64,000 nucleotides of DNA. Origin: Pedobacter ureilyticus (GTDB taxonomy: Bacteria > Bacteroidota > Bacteroidia > Sphingobacteriales > Sphingobacteriaceae). The notes beneath the pieces were generated by a model that ran no database searches, was not told the origin of the DNA, and saw only the letters and a program-made list of their open reading frames with translations. Of the stretch, positions 36,596 to 45,824 are shown in pieces. The position numbers and the translations under genes were made by a program. Every line of letters begins with the position of its first letter. Positions within the stretch are counted from its first letter, which is position 1. The DNA is taken from NCBI RefSeq assembly GCF_005925345.1, contig NZ_SSHJ01000018.1, positions 1-64,000 on the forward strand. Reading direction: 5' to 3'.

Positions 36596-37471
36596 TTAGT
36601 CATTGAATGCAATTTCCTCAGAAAACTTACGTGCCTTTTTATCTATCACGATTTCGACAAATTTATTCATTTCTTTAGAGGACATTATATCAAATAATGG
36701 CATGTTATCTTTTTTCAAGATATTATACAGATCATTGTAAGAAACTTTGTCGCCTTTATAAGGGTCAACGATTAAACAAAACTTATGATCACTAGATAAC
36801 CCTTTGGAAACAGCTAGCATTTTCAATCTTTCGATGACACTTTCAAAATCACTAATGTCATTTCTAATTTGACCGAGCTGTCTATTAGAATTAAAATCTA
36901 TGGCCTTTGCAGCATAAAGACTTCCATTAACTCCTAAGCCATCAAAATGAAAATCAAAAAATAATGTTTCAATTTGTTTTTTCTTTAGAGTATAGTCAAT
37001 ATCAATTATATTCTTTAAAGGTTTATAAAGTTTTTTCTCAATGACTTTTTTAAATTGTGAAACGATTTCCTTTTCTTCAACAAAAAGCTCTTCTCCGATG
37101 AATTTTTTGAAATAATCATGAAAAGTATTAAAGGAAACAACAGAGTTTATAGTCTCAGGCTTCGAAAACTGCAAAATCCCATTGTTATAGTCATAAAGCC
37201 TGTGAAGAAATTGATTGTTAAGATGTTTCACAGATTTAAACAAAAAAACAGATTCGTCAACAGTTTCTTTTTTAACAAGACTTTTAAATTGATTGATAGA
37301 AAATTCTAAAAGTTTATAATTTTTAGGGTTAAGTTTCTTCGCAAGGTCAAGTTTTTGATGAGATAAATGAAAATAAACTTTTTCATCAGCAATCACAACA
37401 AGTCCTAAAGCAATCATTTCATTGCTAAGGGGATTATTTACATATTTCAATATGCTGTAAAAACTTTTCAT
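36596..37471 (-). CDS. DUF3037-like partner of the HipA-like kinase
   Basis: A 291-residue protein opening with SFYSILKYVNNPLSNEMIAL, which resembles the 'YSI-RYVPDPVRGE-VNVGV' opening of DUF3037 proteins; a central helical region follows and no membrane segment is visible. DUF3037 genes commonly sit next to HipA-like kinases, and here the start overlaps the kinase stop by one base (TAATG). This supports a two-component unit, perhaps toxin-antitoxin-like. The family call is tentative because only the N-terminus is convincing. Confidence 0.5.
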   Translation of the reverse strand: MKSFYSILKYVNNPLSNEMIALGLVVIADEKVYFHLSHQKLDLAKKLNPKNYKLLEFSINQFKSLVKKETVDESVFLFKSVKHLNNQFLHRLYDYNNGILQFSKPETINSVVSFNTFHDYFKKFIGEELFVEEKEIVSQFKKVIEKKLYKPLKNIIDIDYTLKKKQIETLFFDFHFDGLGVNGSLYAAKAIDFNSNRQLGQIRNDISDFESVIERLKMLAVSKGLSSDHKFCLIVDPYKGDKVSYNDLYNILKKDNMPLFDIMSSKEMNKFVEIVIDKKARKFSEEIAFND

Positions 37472-38304
37472 TACTTTAAATAAGACAAAAAATGTTCAAT
37501 AATTGTTTTGTTTCGCACTTTATCAGAAAAAAAGAATTTTAAATGTTCTTTAGATTTTTTACTTAATCCCCAACTTTTGGGGACTTGTTCAAAAATAAAG
37601 TCAAAATTTTCTATTGTATTAGTTATACAATTGTTGATGTCATCTTTAAGGTTTTTAATGTCTTCATGAGTTACAAAGCTACTAATTGTTTTAGCTAATA
37701 TAGTTGATAATATGCAATTTTTCGGTTCTATATGTAATAAAACCTCTCTTACCTCTTTGTAGTTGGTTAAATACGCAAATGCTGCTGCATGATCAATGGG
37801 ATGGAAATCAAATAACCCATTTTCACCACCAATTAAAATGTTTGGATTTTCAGGTCTTCTATCTTTATTACCTACCCACAAATCAAACGCACCAATTTTC
37901 AGAAAGTCAAGCGGGTTTGAAAATAATTTCAATTCTCTTTTAGAAACATTTATAAATTGTTCTAGTTCAAATGCTGGAGATACCTGTTTTGATCCAAACA
38001 TTACATTTTCATAAAAATTTGAGCTGTAAAAATCAGACATTTTTTCAACCTCCTGCAAGTAAGTGTCAACAACCTCTTTAGAGATTACTGCTAAGCAAAA
38101 TTCAGGAACATGTAACGACCAGCATTGCGCAAAATATCCACATAATAGTTCGTTTATAATTTCAGCAGATGGATTTTGTTGGCCAGTAGTTTTAACAAAA
38201 TAGGTGCTGTCATCAACTCCATAGGTAAATAATGGTGCACTTCCTTTGGTTGTCGTTTCCCTAAAAATTTTTGATATTTCTATCGTTTTTATTGGCTGGA
38301 GCAT
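37471..38304 (-). CDS. HipA-like Ser/Thr kinase (HipA_2 type)
   Basis: A 277-residue protein with a compact HipA-type kinase core: a substrate-handling STYFVKTTGQQN strand with Lys near residue 34, the catalytic loop LWVGNKDRRPENPNIL (Asp about 147, Asn about 154) and the metal-binding HPIDHAAAF (Asp about 170). It lacks the N-terminal HipA subdomain and any HipB gene. HipA phosphorylates glutamyl-tRNA synthetase in E. coli; the target here is unknown. It lies about 100 bp downstream of the GIY-YIG gene on the same strand and overlaps the DUF3037-like gene. Confidence 0.75.
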   Translation of the reverse strand: MLQPIKTIEISKIFRETTTKGSAPLFTYGVDDSTYFVKTTGQQNPSAEIINELLCGYFAQCWSLHVPEFCLAVISKEVVDTYLQEVEKMSDFYSSNFYENVMFGSKQVSPAFELEQFINVSKRELKLFSNPLDFLKIGAFDLWVGNKDRRPENPNILIGGENGLFDFHPIDHAAAFAYLTNYKEVREVLLHIEPKNCILSTILAKTISSFVTHEDIKNLKDDINNCITNTIENFDFIFEQVPKSWGLSKKSKEHLKFFFSDKVRNKTIIEHFLSYLK

Positions 38305-38408
38305 GTCAATGTAGTAGTTCCTTCAATTACAATTATTTAATATGATAGAGTATTTGAAGGAAAATTTCTCTATTAAAGTGAAAAGTAAATAATTCTTTTT
38401 AATAATTC

Positions 38409-39596
38409 TTACTTCAATATAATCTTACTAAGACTACTGTCATATCTGTAATTAATTATAGTTCCGTTTATCAAAAGATTTATCGCTTCATCAATTACGG
38501 GTAGAGGAACGACAAACCATTCTCTAGGAACTAATCTACGTTCATCACTGTCATAGATATCTACATCTAAACAATTCTCTGCAAAAAAACGATGAATCAG
38601 TTTTTCAAAAGCTTTAACATTTAAATTATAGCAAGAATAAGTGGCAATTATTTCTACTTCACTATAAAGGTACGTAGCCTCTTTAGAAGCATTTTTTATT
38701 CTCTCCATTACGTTGGTTGTTGAAAAACCAATTTTAAATAAGGTATCTAATTGAGCTATTTCAGTTTTTTTAGATTTTGATTTTAGAACGTAAATCCAAC
38801 CGCTTTGTAAATCTTCTTCCTCTACCAAGCTAGCACTCTTATATAGTTGCTGTTGCACATTCTCATCTGTGTCAGTAATTACCTTACCATTCTTTTGTAT
38901 GACTTTGCCTAATGAGCGATAAAGCATATTGGACATCGTGGCATTTTCAAAAATCGTTACTGTACGACCATCTAGTCTTTTTCGTCCACCAATTTCTTCT
39001 TCAATTAATGTTGCCGATTCAAGGTATAGTAAAAGACCATCCAACAAATAAAAATGTTCTACCTGAATGTTTTTGTAAACGTTTTCTGCTGGTACTAACT
39101 TGCGTTTGCCGCTCTTTAATTCTTGATGTACTTGCTTAAACATAGCTTCATACTTTTCAAAATCTTTATCTTTAATTGAAGTTCTTTGAGCCACAAAATC
39201 GGCATCTGCTCGTTTATTAAATTTAGGAATATGTTTAAACTCAAAAATGGATAAGTCTCCCTCAGGATTTAGCAATCCTAAGTTATCCTCTGCTAAGATA
39301 TCATCAAACGTCTTTTTTTCCATTTCTACTTCTCCAAGTAGATTGAAACGGTCAAAAGGTTTTAATATCTTCTTTTTACTTTCATTACTTCTAAATCCTT
39401 TCAATCTAGCAAACAAGCTGTAATCAGACATACTGCCCGTAGATGGCTCGCTTTTATTTTTTTCATAGAATGAATTAATTTCCTCAAAAGAGTCTATAAG
39501 CCTGTCTTCATCAGTTTTAATTTGCGCAGATTTTTCTTTTTGATTAAGCAACCCAAAATCATCATCGTCAAATATATCGTCAAGTGTCTTAGCCAT
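38409..39596 (-). CDS. GIY-YIG nuclease family protein (T5orf172/MUG113 type)
   Basis: A 395-residue protein. The C-terminal nuclease domain (about 266-355) shows GWIYVLKS (residues 266-273) for the GIY motif, LFKIGFS (286-292) for YIG, then ERIKNASKEATYLY, and EKLIHRFFAE. The N-terminal 110 residues carry a duplicated acidic motif: LDDIFDDDDFGLLN (5-18) and FDDILAEDNLGLLN (97-110). It overlaps the helicase gene by 8 bp and forms the third gene of the methyltransferase-helicase unit, so it is probably the nuclease that cuts unmethylated DNA. A catalytic Glu is likely in the HRFFAE segment. Confidence 0.8.
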   Translation of the reverse strand: MAKTLDDIFDDDDFGLLNQKEKSAQIKTDEDRLIDSFEEINSFYEKNKSEPSTGSMSDYSLFARLKGFRSNESKKKILKPFDRFNLLGEVEMEKKTFDDILAEDNLGLLNPEGDLSIFEFKHIPKFNKRADADFVAQRTSIKDKDFEKYEAMFKQVHQELKSGKRKLVPAENVYKNIQVEHFYLLDGLLLYLESATLIEEEIGGRKRLDGRTVTIFENATMSNMLYRSLGKVIQKNGKVITDTDENVQQQLYKSASLVEEEDLQSGWIYVLKSKSKKTEIAQLDTLFKIGFSTTNVMERIKNASKEATYLYSEVEIIATYSCYNLNVKAFEKLIHRFFAENCLDVDIYDSDERRLVPREWFVVPLPVIDEAINLLINGTIINYRYDSSLSKIILK

Positions 39597-41592
39597 TCTG
39601 TTCTCGCTTTCTTTTTGCCTCTCTTAAAAATACCAAAGCTTGTGCCATTCGTTGTTCTTTTTGATCAAATGATTGAATATTTGGTTGCTCTCCAGTTTTA
39701 GCAACCCATTCTTTGATTTTATCCCACAACAGAATAGCTTCTTCCTGCGTCATTTCTATTTTGGAAACATTTATTGTATCTTGAATAGCTTTAAGAACCG
39801 ATGTAGTTACCGATTTTGATAATATCTCAAATGCCTTTTGAAAAGGGTTTATTGTATCAATTAGGTCAATATGAATATCATCAATATCAACAAAGCTGCC
39901 AGCCATTCTAATAAACTTTTTACTTCCCTGCTCCTCAATTGTACTATTTTTAATAACCGAATCGACAACGACATATTGCCTTACTGCCTCTATATCTTCT
40001 GCACTTAAATCAGGGTATATTTCTCTGATTATTTTAGGGATAATAATTGTATTAATCACTTCTGGCTCTATATTACCAGGCATTGCCTTGAGCATCGTAT
40101 CATCTTGTAATATTCTTGCCTTTAAATCATTTAAATCACTATCAATAATATCTTTTGCCCTTTGTGATGTTGGTAATTTAAAACCCCTAACTTTAATAGT
40201 CTTTCCGTCATCGTCGTTTTCTTGTTCGTAATTATCGTCATCATACTTTGGCCTAAAATTAAAGTTTGGTGCTAATACTTGCTCCATTAACAATGATGCA
40301 GTAATTGCCTTTAACATATTGTTTACAGCTAGCTTTACATCGTCATCTACAGCATCGGGTTTTGCAATTAGATTTGTAAACTGTGCATGTGTTTTATTAC
40401 TACTATCTCTAGTTGCTCTACCAATTATCTGAATGATTTCCGTTAAAGAGCCACGATAACCAATAGTCAAAGCATGTTGACAGAAAGGCCAATCAAAGCC
40501 TTCTTTCGCCATCCCTAAAGCTATAATTATGTCAATATCATCAGCACTGCTAACTCCCCTTAAATAAGCTACAGCTTTATCACGTTCTTTTTGATTATCA
40601 TTAACCAAGTCAGCAATTTTCAAAATACGTCCACTTCGTTTACTTTTTACGTAAAGTATTCCCGTTTCATCATCTTGATATTCTAATTCTCCAATACAAT
40701 CAATTACATGGCTAACCTCTTCAAGCTTTTCTTTTGAAGATTCTGCAGAATTTACACTTGGTATATGGATAATTGTTTTTAGATTTTCATCTAGTATTTC
40801 TTCAAGTGCAGATAGTCCACTATCATCTTGTTTTTTATAATACCTACCTTGATAAAAATGATAGCCAATACCTAGCGATTTTAAATGTTCATAACCATTT
40901 AGTTGCTCATAGTAATTATAGGTAACTTTAGTAAATTTTGCTTCGTCCTCTGGCACAAGAACAGGAATGTTATCTCCCCTAAAATATGAACCAGTCATAG
41001 CAATGATATGAGCAGTAGATTTTTCCATTACCTTGCGTAATACATCTCCTAAGCGATTTTGACCCTCAGCAGAAACATGATGAAATTCATCTATTGCTAA
41101 AAGACAGTCATTAAGGGATGTATCAGTCATTCCCTCGAAAGCGAAACGGAGTGTAGCATGTGTGCAAATAAGTATCTTCTCATCACTTTCTAAAAAGGAT
41201 AGAAAGGCTTTTACTTTACTGCCATCATTACCAACAGTACATAGATTGTATTTTGGATTTAGTTCCCAATCAGCAAAAAAACCAAACTTAGTTAATTGAG
41301 TAGGACTAAATGAACTTCCTATTGAACGTTCTGGCACAGCTACAACAACTTTCCTTATACCTTGATTTTTTAATTTATCCAAAGCAAGAAACATTAAGGC
41401 TCTTGACTTACCTGATGCTGGAGGTGCCTTTAATAAAATGTATTTGGCGGTTCTAGCTTCAAAAGCCTTGGCTTGCATTTCTCGCATGCCTAAGCTATTT
41501 ATTTGCTTGCTTTCACCAGTTTGCGCATAATTAACCTGCACCAAGTTAATTGGTTTAAAATATGCTATTTCTTCTGTTTTCTGTTCGCTCAC
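39589..41592 (-). CDS. DEAD/DEAH-box helicase of a methyltransferase-nuclease defence unit
   Basis: A 667-residue superfamily 2 helicase. Walker A is LLKAPPASGKSRAL (about 53-66), motif II is LLAIDEFHHVS (DEFH near residue 167), motif III follows at MTGSYFRGD, and motif V/VI are MAKEGFDWP and QIIGRATRDS (near 360-395). The remainder is a helical C-terminal region without a recognised domain. Its start overlaps the methyltransferase stop by 4 bp (ATGA) and its end overlaps the GIY-YIG gene, which implies a fixed complex. It probably translocates on DNA between recognition and cleavage, as in type I or III restriction. Confidence 0.87.
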   Translation of the reverse strand: MSEQKTEEIAYFKPINLVQVNYAQTGESKQINSLGMREMQAKAFEARTAKYILLKAPPASGKSRALMFLALDKLKNQGIRKVVVAVPERSIGSSFSPTQLTKFGFFADWELNPKYNLCTVGNDGSKVKAFLSFLESDEKILICTHATLRFAFEGMTDTSLNDCLLAIDEFHHVSAEGQNRLGDVLRKVMEKSTAHIIAMTGSYFRGDNIPVLVPEDEAKFTKVTYNYYEQLNGYEHLKSLGIGYHFYQGRYYKKQDDSGLSALEEILDENLKTIIHIPSVNSAESSKEKLEEVSHVIDCIGELEYQDDETGILYVKSKRSGRILKIADLVNDNQKERDKAVAYLRGVSSADDIDIIIALGMAKEGFDWPFCQHALTIGYRGSLTEIIQIIGRATRDSSNKTHAQFTNLIAKPDAVDDDVKLAVNNMLKAITASLLMEQVLAPNFNFRPKYDDDNYEQENDDDGKTIKVRGFKLPTSQRAKDIIDSDLNDLKARILQDDTMLKAMPGNIEPEVINTIIIPKIIREIYPDLSAEDIEAVRQYVVVDSVIKNSTIEEQGSKKFIRMAGSFVDIDDIHIDLIDTINPFQKAFEILSKSVTTSVLKAIQDTINVSKIEMTQEEAILLWDKIKEWVAKTGEQPNIQSFDQKEQRMAQALVFLREAKRKREQNG

Positions 41593-44297
41593 TTGCTTTT
41601 TAATTTTTTAACAGTTTTGATTTTTGCAAATAATGTATCTTTTTTGGCCATTTCTTCATAAAGTTTGAATAAATGCGCTAGTCGCTCAGCATCAGTTGTA
41701 AATGGAGCTAACCGATAAATCCTTTCAATAGCTTCATCTAAAGCTTTATGTGCCAATTTTAAAGTACTGGGCATAGTATCGGGGTTATACATCCAAGCCA
41801 TAGTTTTTTCAGGATATTTTGCTCGTTCATCTAAAATATCAAAAACATATTGATTGATATTTTCTTTTTGTTTAACGTTTATTTCTGGAAATGGAAATGT
41901 GTTGTAAACAAGTTTAGCAGAGTATCTGTAATCCGTCTTTAGTTTACCACCAATGTTGTCAACCCATATCATATGCATTTTAGAATGAATAATCCCAAAA
42001 AGCCAAGGTTGCGCACCATATATTGCCATTGCAGAATTAGAAATTACTGTTTCAGAATTTAAAAAGCCTATAGGTATATAAGTTCTTCTTTCTGATGAGG
42101 TTGCTGGAACTATTATAGAATCAGTTTCTTGATGCCTATTTTCTCCAAAAGCAAAGGGTATTTTAGCTAGTTTGACCGTTGCCATTCTGTTACTTTCTCC
42201 TCGCAATTTCCTGACTTGGTTTATTCTTTCTCTTATTGGAGATATGTTTTGTGCAAGTGGAAGTGTATCCTCATTTATCCAAATACAGTATTTTTCTATT
42301 CCTTGTAGAAATTCAGCACCTCCAGCAAATTTCTTTATCAATTTTAAAGAATTGGGATAAACTGTAGTTAAGTAAGATTTTTCATCCCTATTTAATAATA
42401 AAGAACCTCCATCGTTTGGCATGCTACCAAAGTTCATTTCGGGGAATTTGCTTAAAGGCTTCGTTCTGGGCAACACATAAATGTTAGGAACGTCAATAAG
42501 GTATGCATTTATGTTCTTTACTTCCTTTTTGATGTTATCAGTATAAAGAAATTTAGGTTGAGTGCTTAAATTCCTAGCTCCAATTATAATAACTGTAACG
42601 CCAGCATTTCCAATTGCATTATTAGTCCATTTAAATGAGTGATATGCAAATTCCAACTCGATATTATCCTTTAACAATGTTGGCCATAAATTAGAAACCT
42701 GCTCGCCTTGGCAGATTGAGTTTGTAGTTACAAAAGCAAACTTGGCATTTAAATTTTCAATATATTTTTTTGCCTTAAAAAACCATATTGCAATATAATC
42801 TAGATTATTTGCTCCCTTAATAGAATTTAAAGTAAATGCTATATCACCTTTTTGCTCTTCATTTTGTTTCCGAGCACCATAGTAAGGAGGGTTACCCAAG
42901 ATGTATACCTCATCATCTTTTTTAACGGGGCAAACTATTTTCCAGTCTATTCTAGTTGCATTTCCACATATAATATTTCCAGCTTGCTTCAGAGGGAGTA
43001 TTGGTTTACTTTGCCCATATCCCTCTAAACGCTCATCAAATACCCTATTCATTTGATGTTCGGCTAACCATAGAGAAAGTATGGCCATTTCATGTGCAAA
43101 ATCTTTGATTTCTATACCGTAAAATTGGGATAGTTTGATAATTGTAAATTGCAGAGGAATTGTAAAGCCTTGTTTGGTGGTTAGATCAATTATTCTTTTA
43201 ATTATCTCAATTTCTAAAAGCCTAATTTCTTTATAGGTTATAATCAAAAAATTCCCGCTTCCACATGCAGGATCAAAGAACTTGATTTGCCCCAATCTAG
43301 CAATCAATTTGTTAAGTCCAGTTATACTATCATATTGTTTTTCATATTCTGAATTTAACTCATCTAGAAACAAGGGTTCTATTAATTTTTTAATATTAGG
43401 TACAGATGTATAGTGCATCCCTAAGTCGCTACGCTCTTCGGGGTCTGCTACTGCCTGTATCATTGAGCCAAAAATATCTGGATTAATTTCACTCCAATCT
43501 AAATCTCCACAGCTTAAAAGCAAAGTTCTAGCTTTTGAGGAAAATTTTGGCGATGTTACGTTATTTCTAAATAAACCACCGTTCACATAAGGAAACTGAT
43601 TTTGTAGATAATCTGGAAAAGAACCCTTTTCAGTATTTAGACGTTGAAAAAATGAATTTAAAAATTCATCAACATCCCTGCCATCAACATTTGTATGTTG
43701 TGATAAAGTCTCTGTAAAAATGCTTGATTTCTCAAATATACCAGTGTCCTCTGCAAAAAAACAGAATAGTAATCTTGATAGAAAAATATTTAACTTATGG
43801 CTGTCTTCTTTGAAGTCAGGATTGTCTTGAACTAGGATGTCATAAAGCTGTGCCATCTTGTAAGCGGCATCCCTATCAGCTTTGTTGTCATTAGAGGATT
43901 TATAAACCTCTGCACCAGTTAAAGGTAGAAAAAAATCAAAATATTTTGGTAGTTCCTTGAGTGGGAAATCTCTATTTAATTTTGTTTTTAAATCTTTTGC
44001 TACTAATGTTTTATAATCAGTTACAATAACAAATCTTGGATTTTGTTTAAGTAATTTTTCGTCTGTTGCAAACTCATCAACTTTTAAATGTAAATCCGTT
44101 TCAGCATAGGTGAAAAACAATTTGTTTTTATACAAAACTTCGCCAGTAATTTTAGATAAATTGAAGTCTCCCTTTTTTAATCTGTTGACCGATGTTTTTG
44201 AAATTCCATAGGCTAAGAGCAATTCATAAATAAACTCTTCATTATTTATGTTTGCTATCAGTTTTTCGAGGTTAGCTTCAATTTCTTTAGAGGTCAT
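41589..44297 (-). CDS. Class I adenine-specific DNA methyltransferase (MmeI/YeeA-like)
   Basis: From ATG 44297 the protein has 902 residues (a TTG two codons earlier is possible). An N-terminal region (1-170) and helical spacer (with LSRLLFCFFAEDTGIF and DLGMHYTSVPNI) precede motif I FFDPACGSGNFL (about 342-353) and motif IV ILGNPPYYGAR (about 466-476), NPPY indicating N6-adenine methylation. A target-recognition region occupies about 600-830. The order resembles MmeI-type enzymes, but no PD-ExK nuclease motif is evident at the N-terminus, and a separate GIY-YIG nuclease is encoded downstream. It is the first gene of the coupled three-gene unit. Confidence 0.85.
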   Translation of the reverse strand: MTSKEIEANLEKLIANINNEEFIYELLLAYGISKTSVNRLKKGDFNLSKITGEVLYKNKLFFTYAETDLHLKVDEFATDEKLLKQNPRFVIVTDYKTLVAKDLKTKLNRDFPLKELPKYFDFFLPLTGAEVYKSSNDNKADRDAAYKMAQLYDILVQDNPDFKEDSHKLNIFLSRLLFCFFAEDTGIFEKSSIFTETLSQHTNVDGRDVDEFLNSFFQRLNTEKGSFPDYLQNQFPYVNGGLFRNNVTSPKFSSKARTLLLSCGDLDWSEINPDIFGSMIQAVADPEERSDLGMHYTSVPNIKKLIEPLFLDELNSEYEKQYDSITGLNKLIARLGQIKFFDPACGSGNFLIITYKEIRLLEIEIIKRIIDLTTKQGFTIPLQFTIIKLSQFYGIEIKDFAHEMAILSLWLAEHQMNRVFDERLEGYGQSKPILPLKQAGNIICGNATRIDWKIVCPVKKDDEVYILGNPPYYGARKQNEEQKGDIAFTLNSIKGANNLDYIAIWFFKAKKYIENLNAKFAFVTTNSICQGEQVSNLWPTLLKDNIELEFAYHSFKWTNNAIGNAGVTVIIIGARNLSTQPKFLYTDNIKKEVKNINAYLIDVPNIYVLPRTKPLSKFPEMNFGSMPNDGGSLLLNRDEKSYLTTVYPNSLKLIKKFAGGAEFLQGIEKYCIWINEDTLPLAQNISPIRERINQVRKLRGESNRMATVKLAKIPFAFGENRHQETDSIIVPATSSERRTYIPIGFLNSETVISNSAMAIYGAQPWLFGIIHSKMHMIWVDNIGGKLKTDYRYSAKLVYNTFPFPEINVKQKENINQYVFDILDERAKYPEKTMAWMYNPDTMPSTLKLAHKALDEAIERIYRLAPFTTDAERLAHLFKLYEEMAKKDTLFAKIKTVKKLKSK

Positions 44298-44415
44298 AAC
44301 CAAAAGTAGCTATTTTCGGTCATTGGAAGCTTAGCTTTTAACAGAAATTCTTGTGCAATTTGAAAATCATAATTCATTATATTTGAAATAGACTGATTAA
44401 ATAAGTCTGGCCCTT

Positions 44416-45510
44416 ATGAACCTTAGAAATTTTTTATCTGATGAATATTTCCTTCTACCAAAGTCACAGCCACCAAAGGAAGATTTTAAGCTTTTTATAG
44501 TTAGGCAGTATGATATCTTTTTGGAAAAATTGGAAGCACTTAGGCCTTTTTTTTTGTTTTCTGACTATACTGATTTCGACATTTCCACCATTATTGAAAG
44601 ACAAACTATTTTAGTTTCAAAGCTCAAAAATGCTATCGAATATATATATGATGGGAAACCAAATAAAGCATTTCAAGAAGTTGAAAGCGGCTTAAATAGT
44701 AATATCAAAGATTTTTCAGAGGTACTTAACGTGAAGGAATTTCCTATCGACACAAATTTCTACAGGATGCGTTACCATAGGGAAAATTATCCTTTAGATA
44801 ATGAAAATTTTTTCCATATTCCATACCAATTACGTGGAATGGTAAGTACTCAGCGTTTTAGTATTCCTGGATTTCCATCTTTATATTTAGGTAATTCAGT
44901 GTACGTTTGTTGGGAAGAGCTAAAAAGACCAAATATAAACAACTTTCAGGTTGCGAGATTAAAATCTTTATCAGAGCTAAGTGTTATTGACCTTTCACCT
45001 CCAGATGAGAGCGCTTCTTCACGAGACCTTTATAGATATCTTATGACTTGGCCTCTTGTAGTTTCATGTTCAGTAAAGGTGAGAAATCATGAAGATAGCT
45101 TTAAAGCAGAGTATATCATACCGCAGCTCCTTCTTCAGTGGGTAAGGGAAACTCAGCAGGTTGATGGCATAGCTTATCAAACAACAAATATTGATTATAG
45201 CTCTACACTTTCAAAAGGTAAATTCACAAATTTTGTTCTTCCTGTTAGAGAAAACAAAATTCGTGGGTATTGTGGGGTATTGAGAAATAAATTTGGGATA
45301 ACTAGTCCAGTTTCTGTTCAACTAAATCAGCTTGCTGACGGTTCAGGTAGTTACACATATCTTCAAACAGAGTTAGAAAACTTGAATCCAAATATTGAAA
45401 GAATTGAATTTATTAAAGGTTCTAGGGGTATATATGGTATGTCTATATTGGGCTCTTTGGAGAGGAAGTTGAACAATATGGAAACGTTACGTATTCCAAT
45501 TCGTGATTAA
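44416..45510 (+). CDS. RES-domain protein
   Basis: A 364-residue protein. The RES domain spans about residues 113-265: Arg in NFYRMR (117, 119), TQRFSIPGFPSLYLGNS (Arg147, Tyr157) and the Glu in CWEEL (167-168), with a Ser in VSCSVKV near 218. The N-terminal 110 residues and last 100 are outside the domain, so it is longer than the usual RES toxin (about 150-230 residues). RES toxins of ParT/MbcT type degrade or modify NAD+. No Xre/MbcA-type antitoxin gene is adjacent. It is divergent from the methyltransferase gene. A TATATTTG box lies at 44378-44385. Confidence 0.75.
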   Translation: MNLRNFLSDEYFLLPKSQPPKEDFKLFIVRQYDIFLEKLEALRPFFLFSDYTDFDISTIIERQTILVSKLKNAIEYIYDGKPNKAFQEVESGLNSNIKDFSEVLNVKEFPIDTNFYRMRYHRENYPLDNENFFHIPYQLRGMVSTQRFSIPGFPSLYLGNSVYVCWEELKRPNINNFQVARLKSLSELSVIDLSPPDESASSRDLYRYLMTWPLVVSCSVKVRNHEDSFKAEYIIPQLLLQWVRETQQVDGIAYQTTNIDYSSTLSKGKFTNFVLPVRENKIRGYCGVLRNKFGITSPVSVQLNQLADGSGSYTYLQTELENLNPNIERIEFIKGSRGIYGMSILGSLERKLNNMETLRIPIRD

Positions 45511-45824
45511 AATGATAGAGATTATTAATAGGAAGCAACTTGAATCACATATTAACTTTACCAATTTTATCCTCATAATAATCAATAACTACCAATTAGC
45601 AATTAATCGCCCAGCACTAGTTTAGCTTCAGTTAAAGTATCATTTATGGAGGCAGATTTCAATTTCACAATTGAAGTTGAAATTTATGTAAAACGTCACA
45701 CTACAAAGGGAAAGTATATTATTAAAAGACCAACATAAATAATACTAAACAATTTTTTAAAAAGAGAAAAATGAATTTATTCAGTATTTTAAATAAAGTA
45801 AAAATTAGAGCCGAATGTTCATCT
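45511..45824. other. Intergenic stretch after the RES gene
   Basis: 314 bp with no supported gene. An open frame from 45607 (ATG at 45646) to 45738 encodes 30 residues from the ATG (MEADFNFTIEVEIYVKRH and so on). It is too short to call and might be a relic. No hairpin terminator was found. Confidence 0.4.

Noticed and set aside
38409..39596. GIY-YIG gene as a homing endonuclease of an intron
   Set aside because: It is part of a coupled operon with helicase and methyltransferase and does not interrupt a gene.
45607..45738. Short open frame after the RES gene
   Set aside because: Only 30 residues from the ATG with no recognisable motif; mentioned as gap content only.
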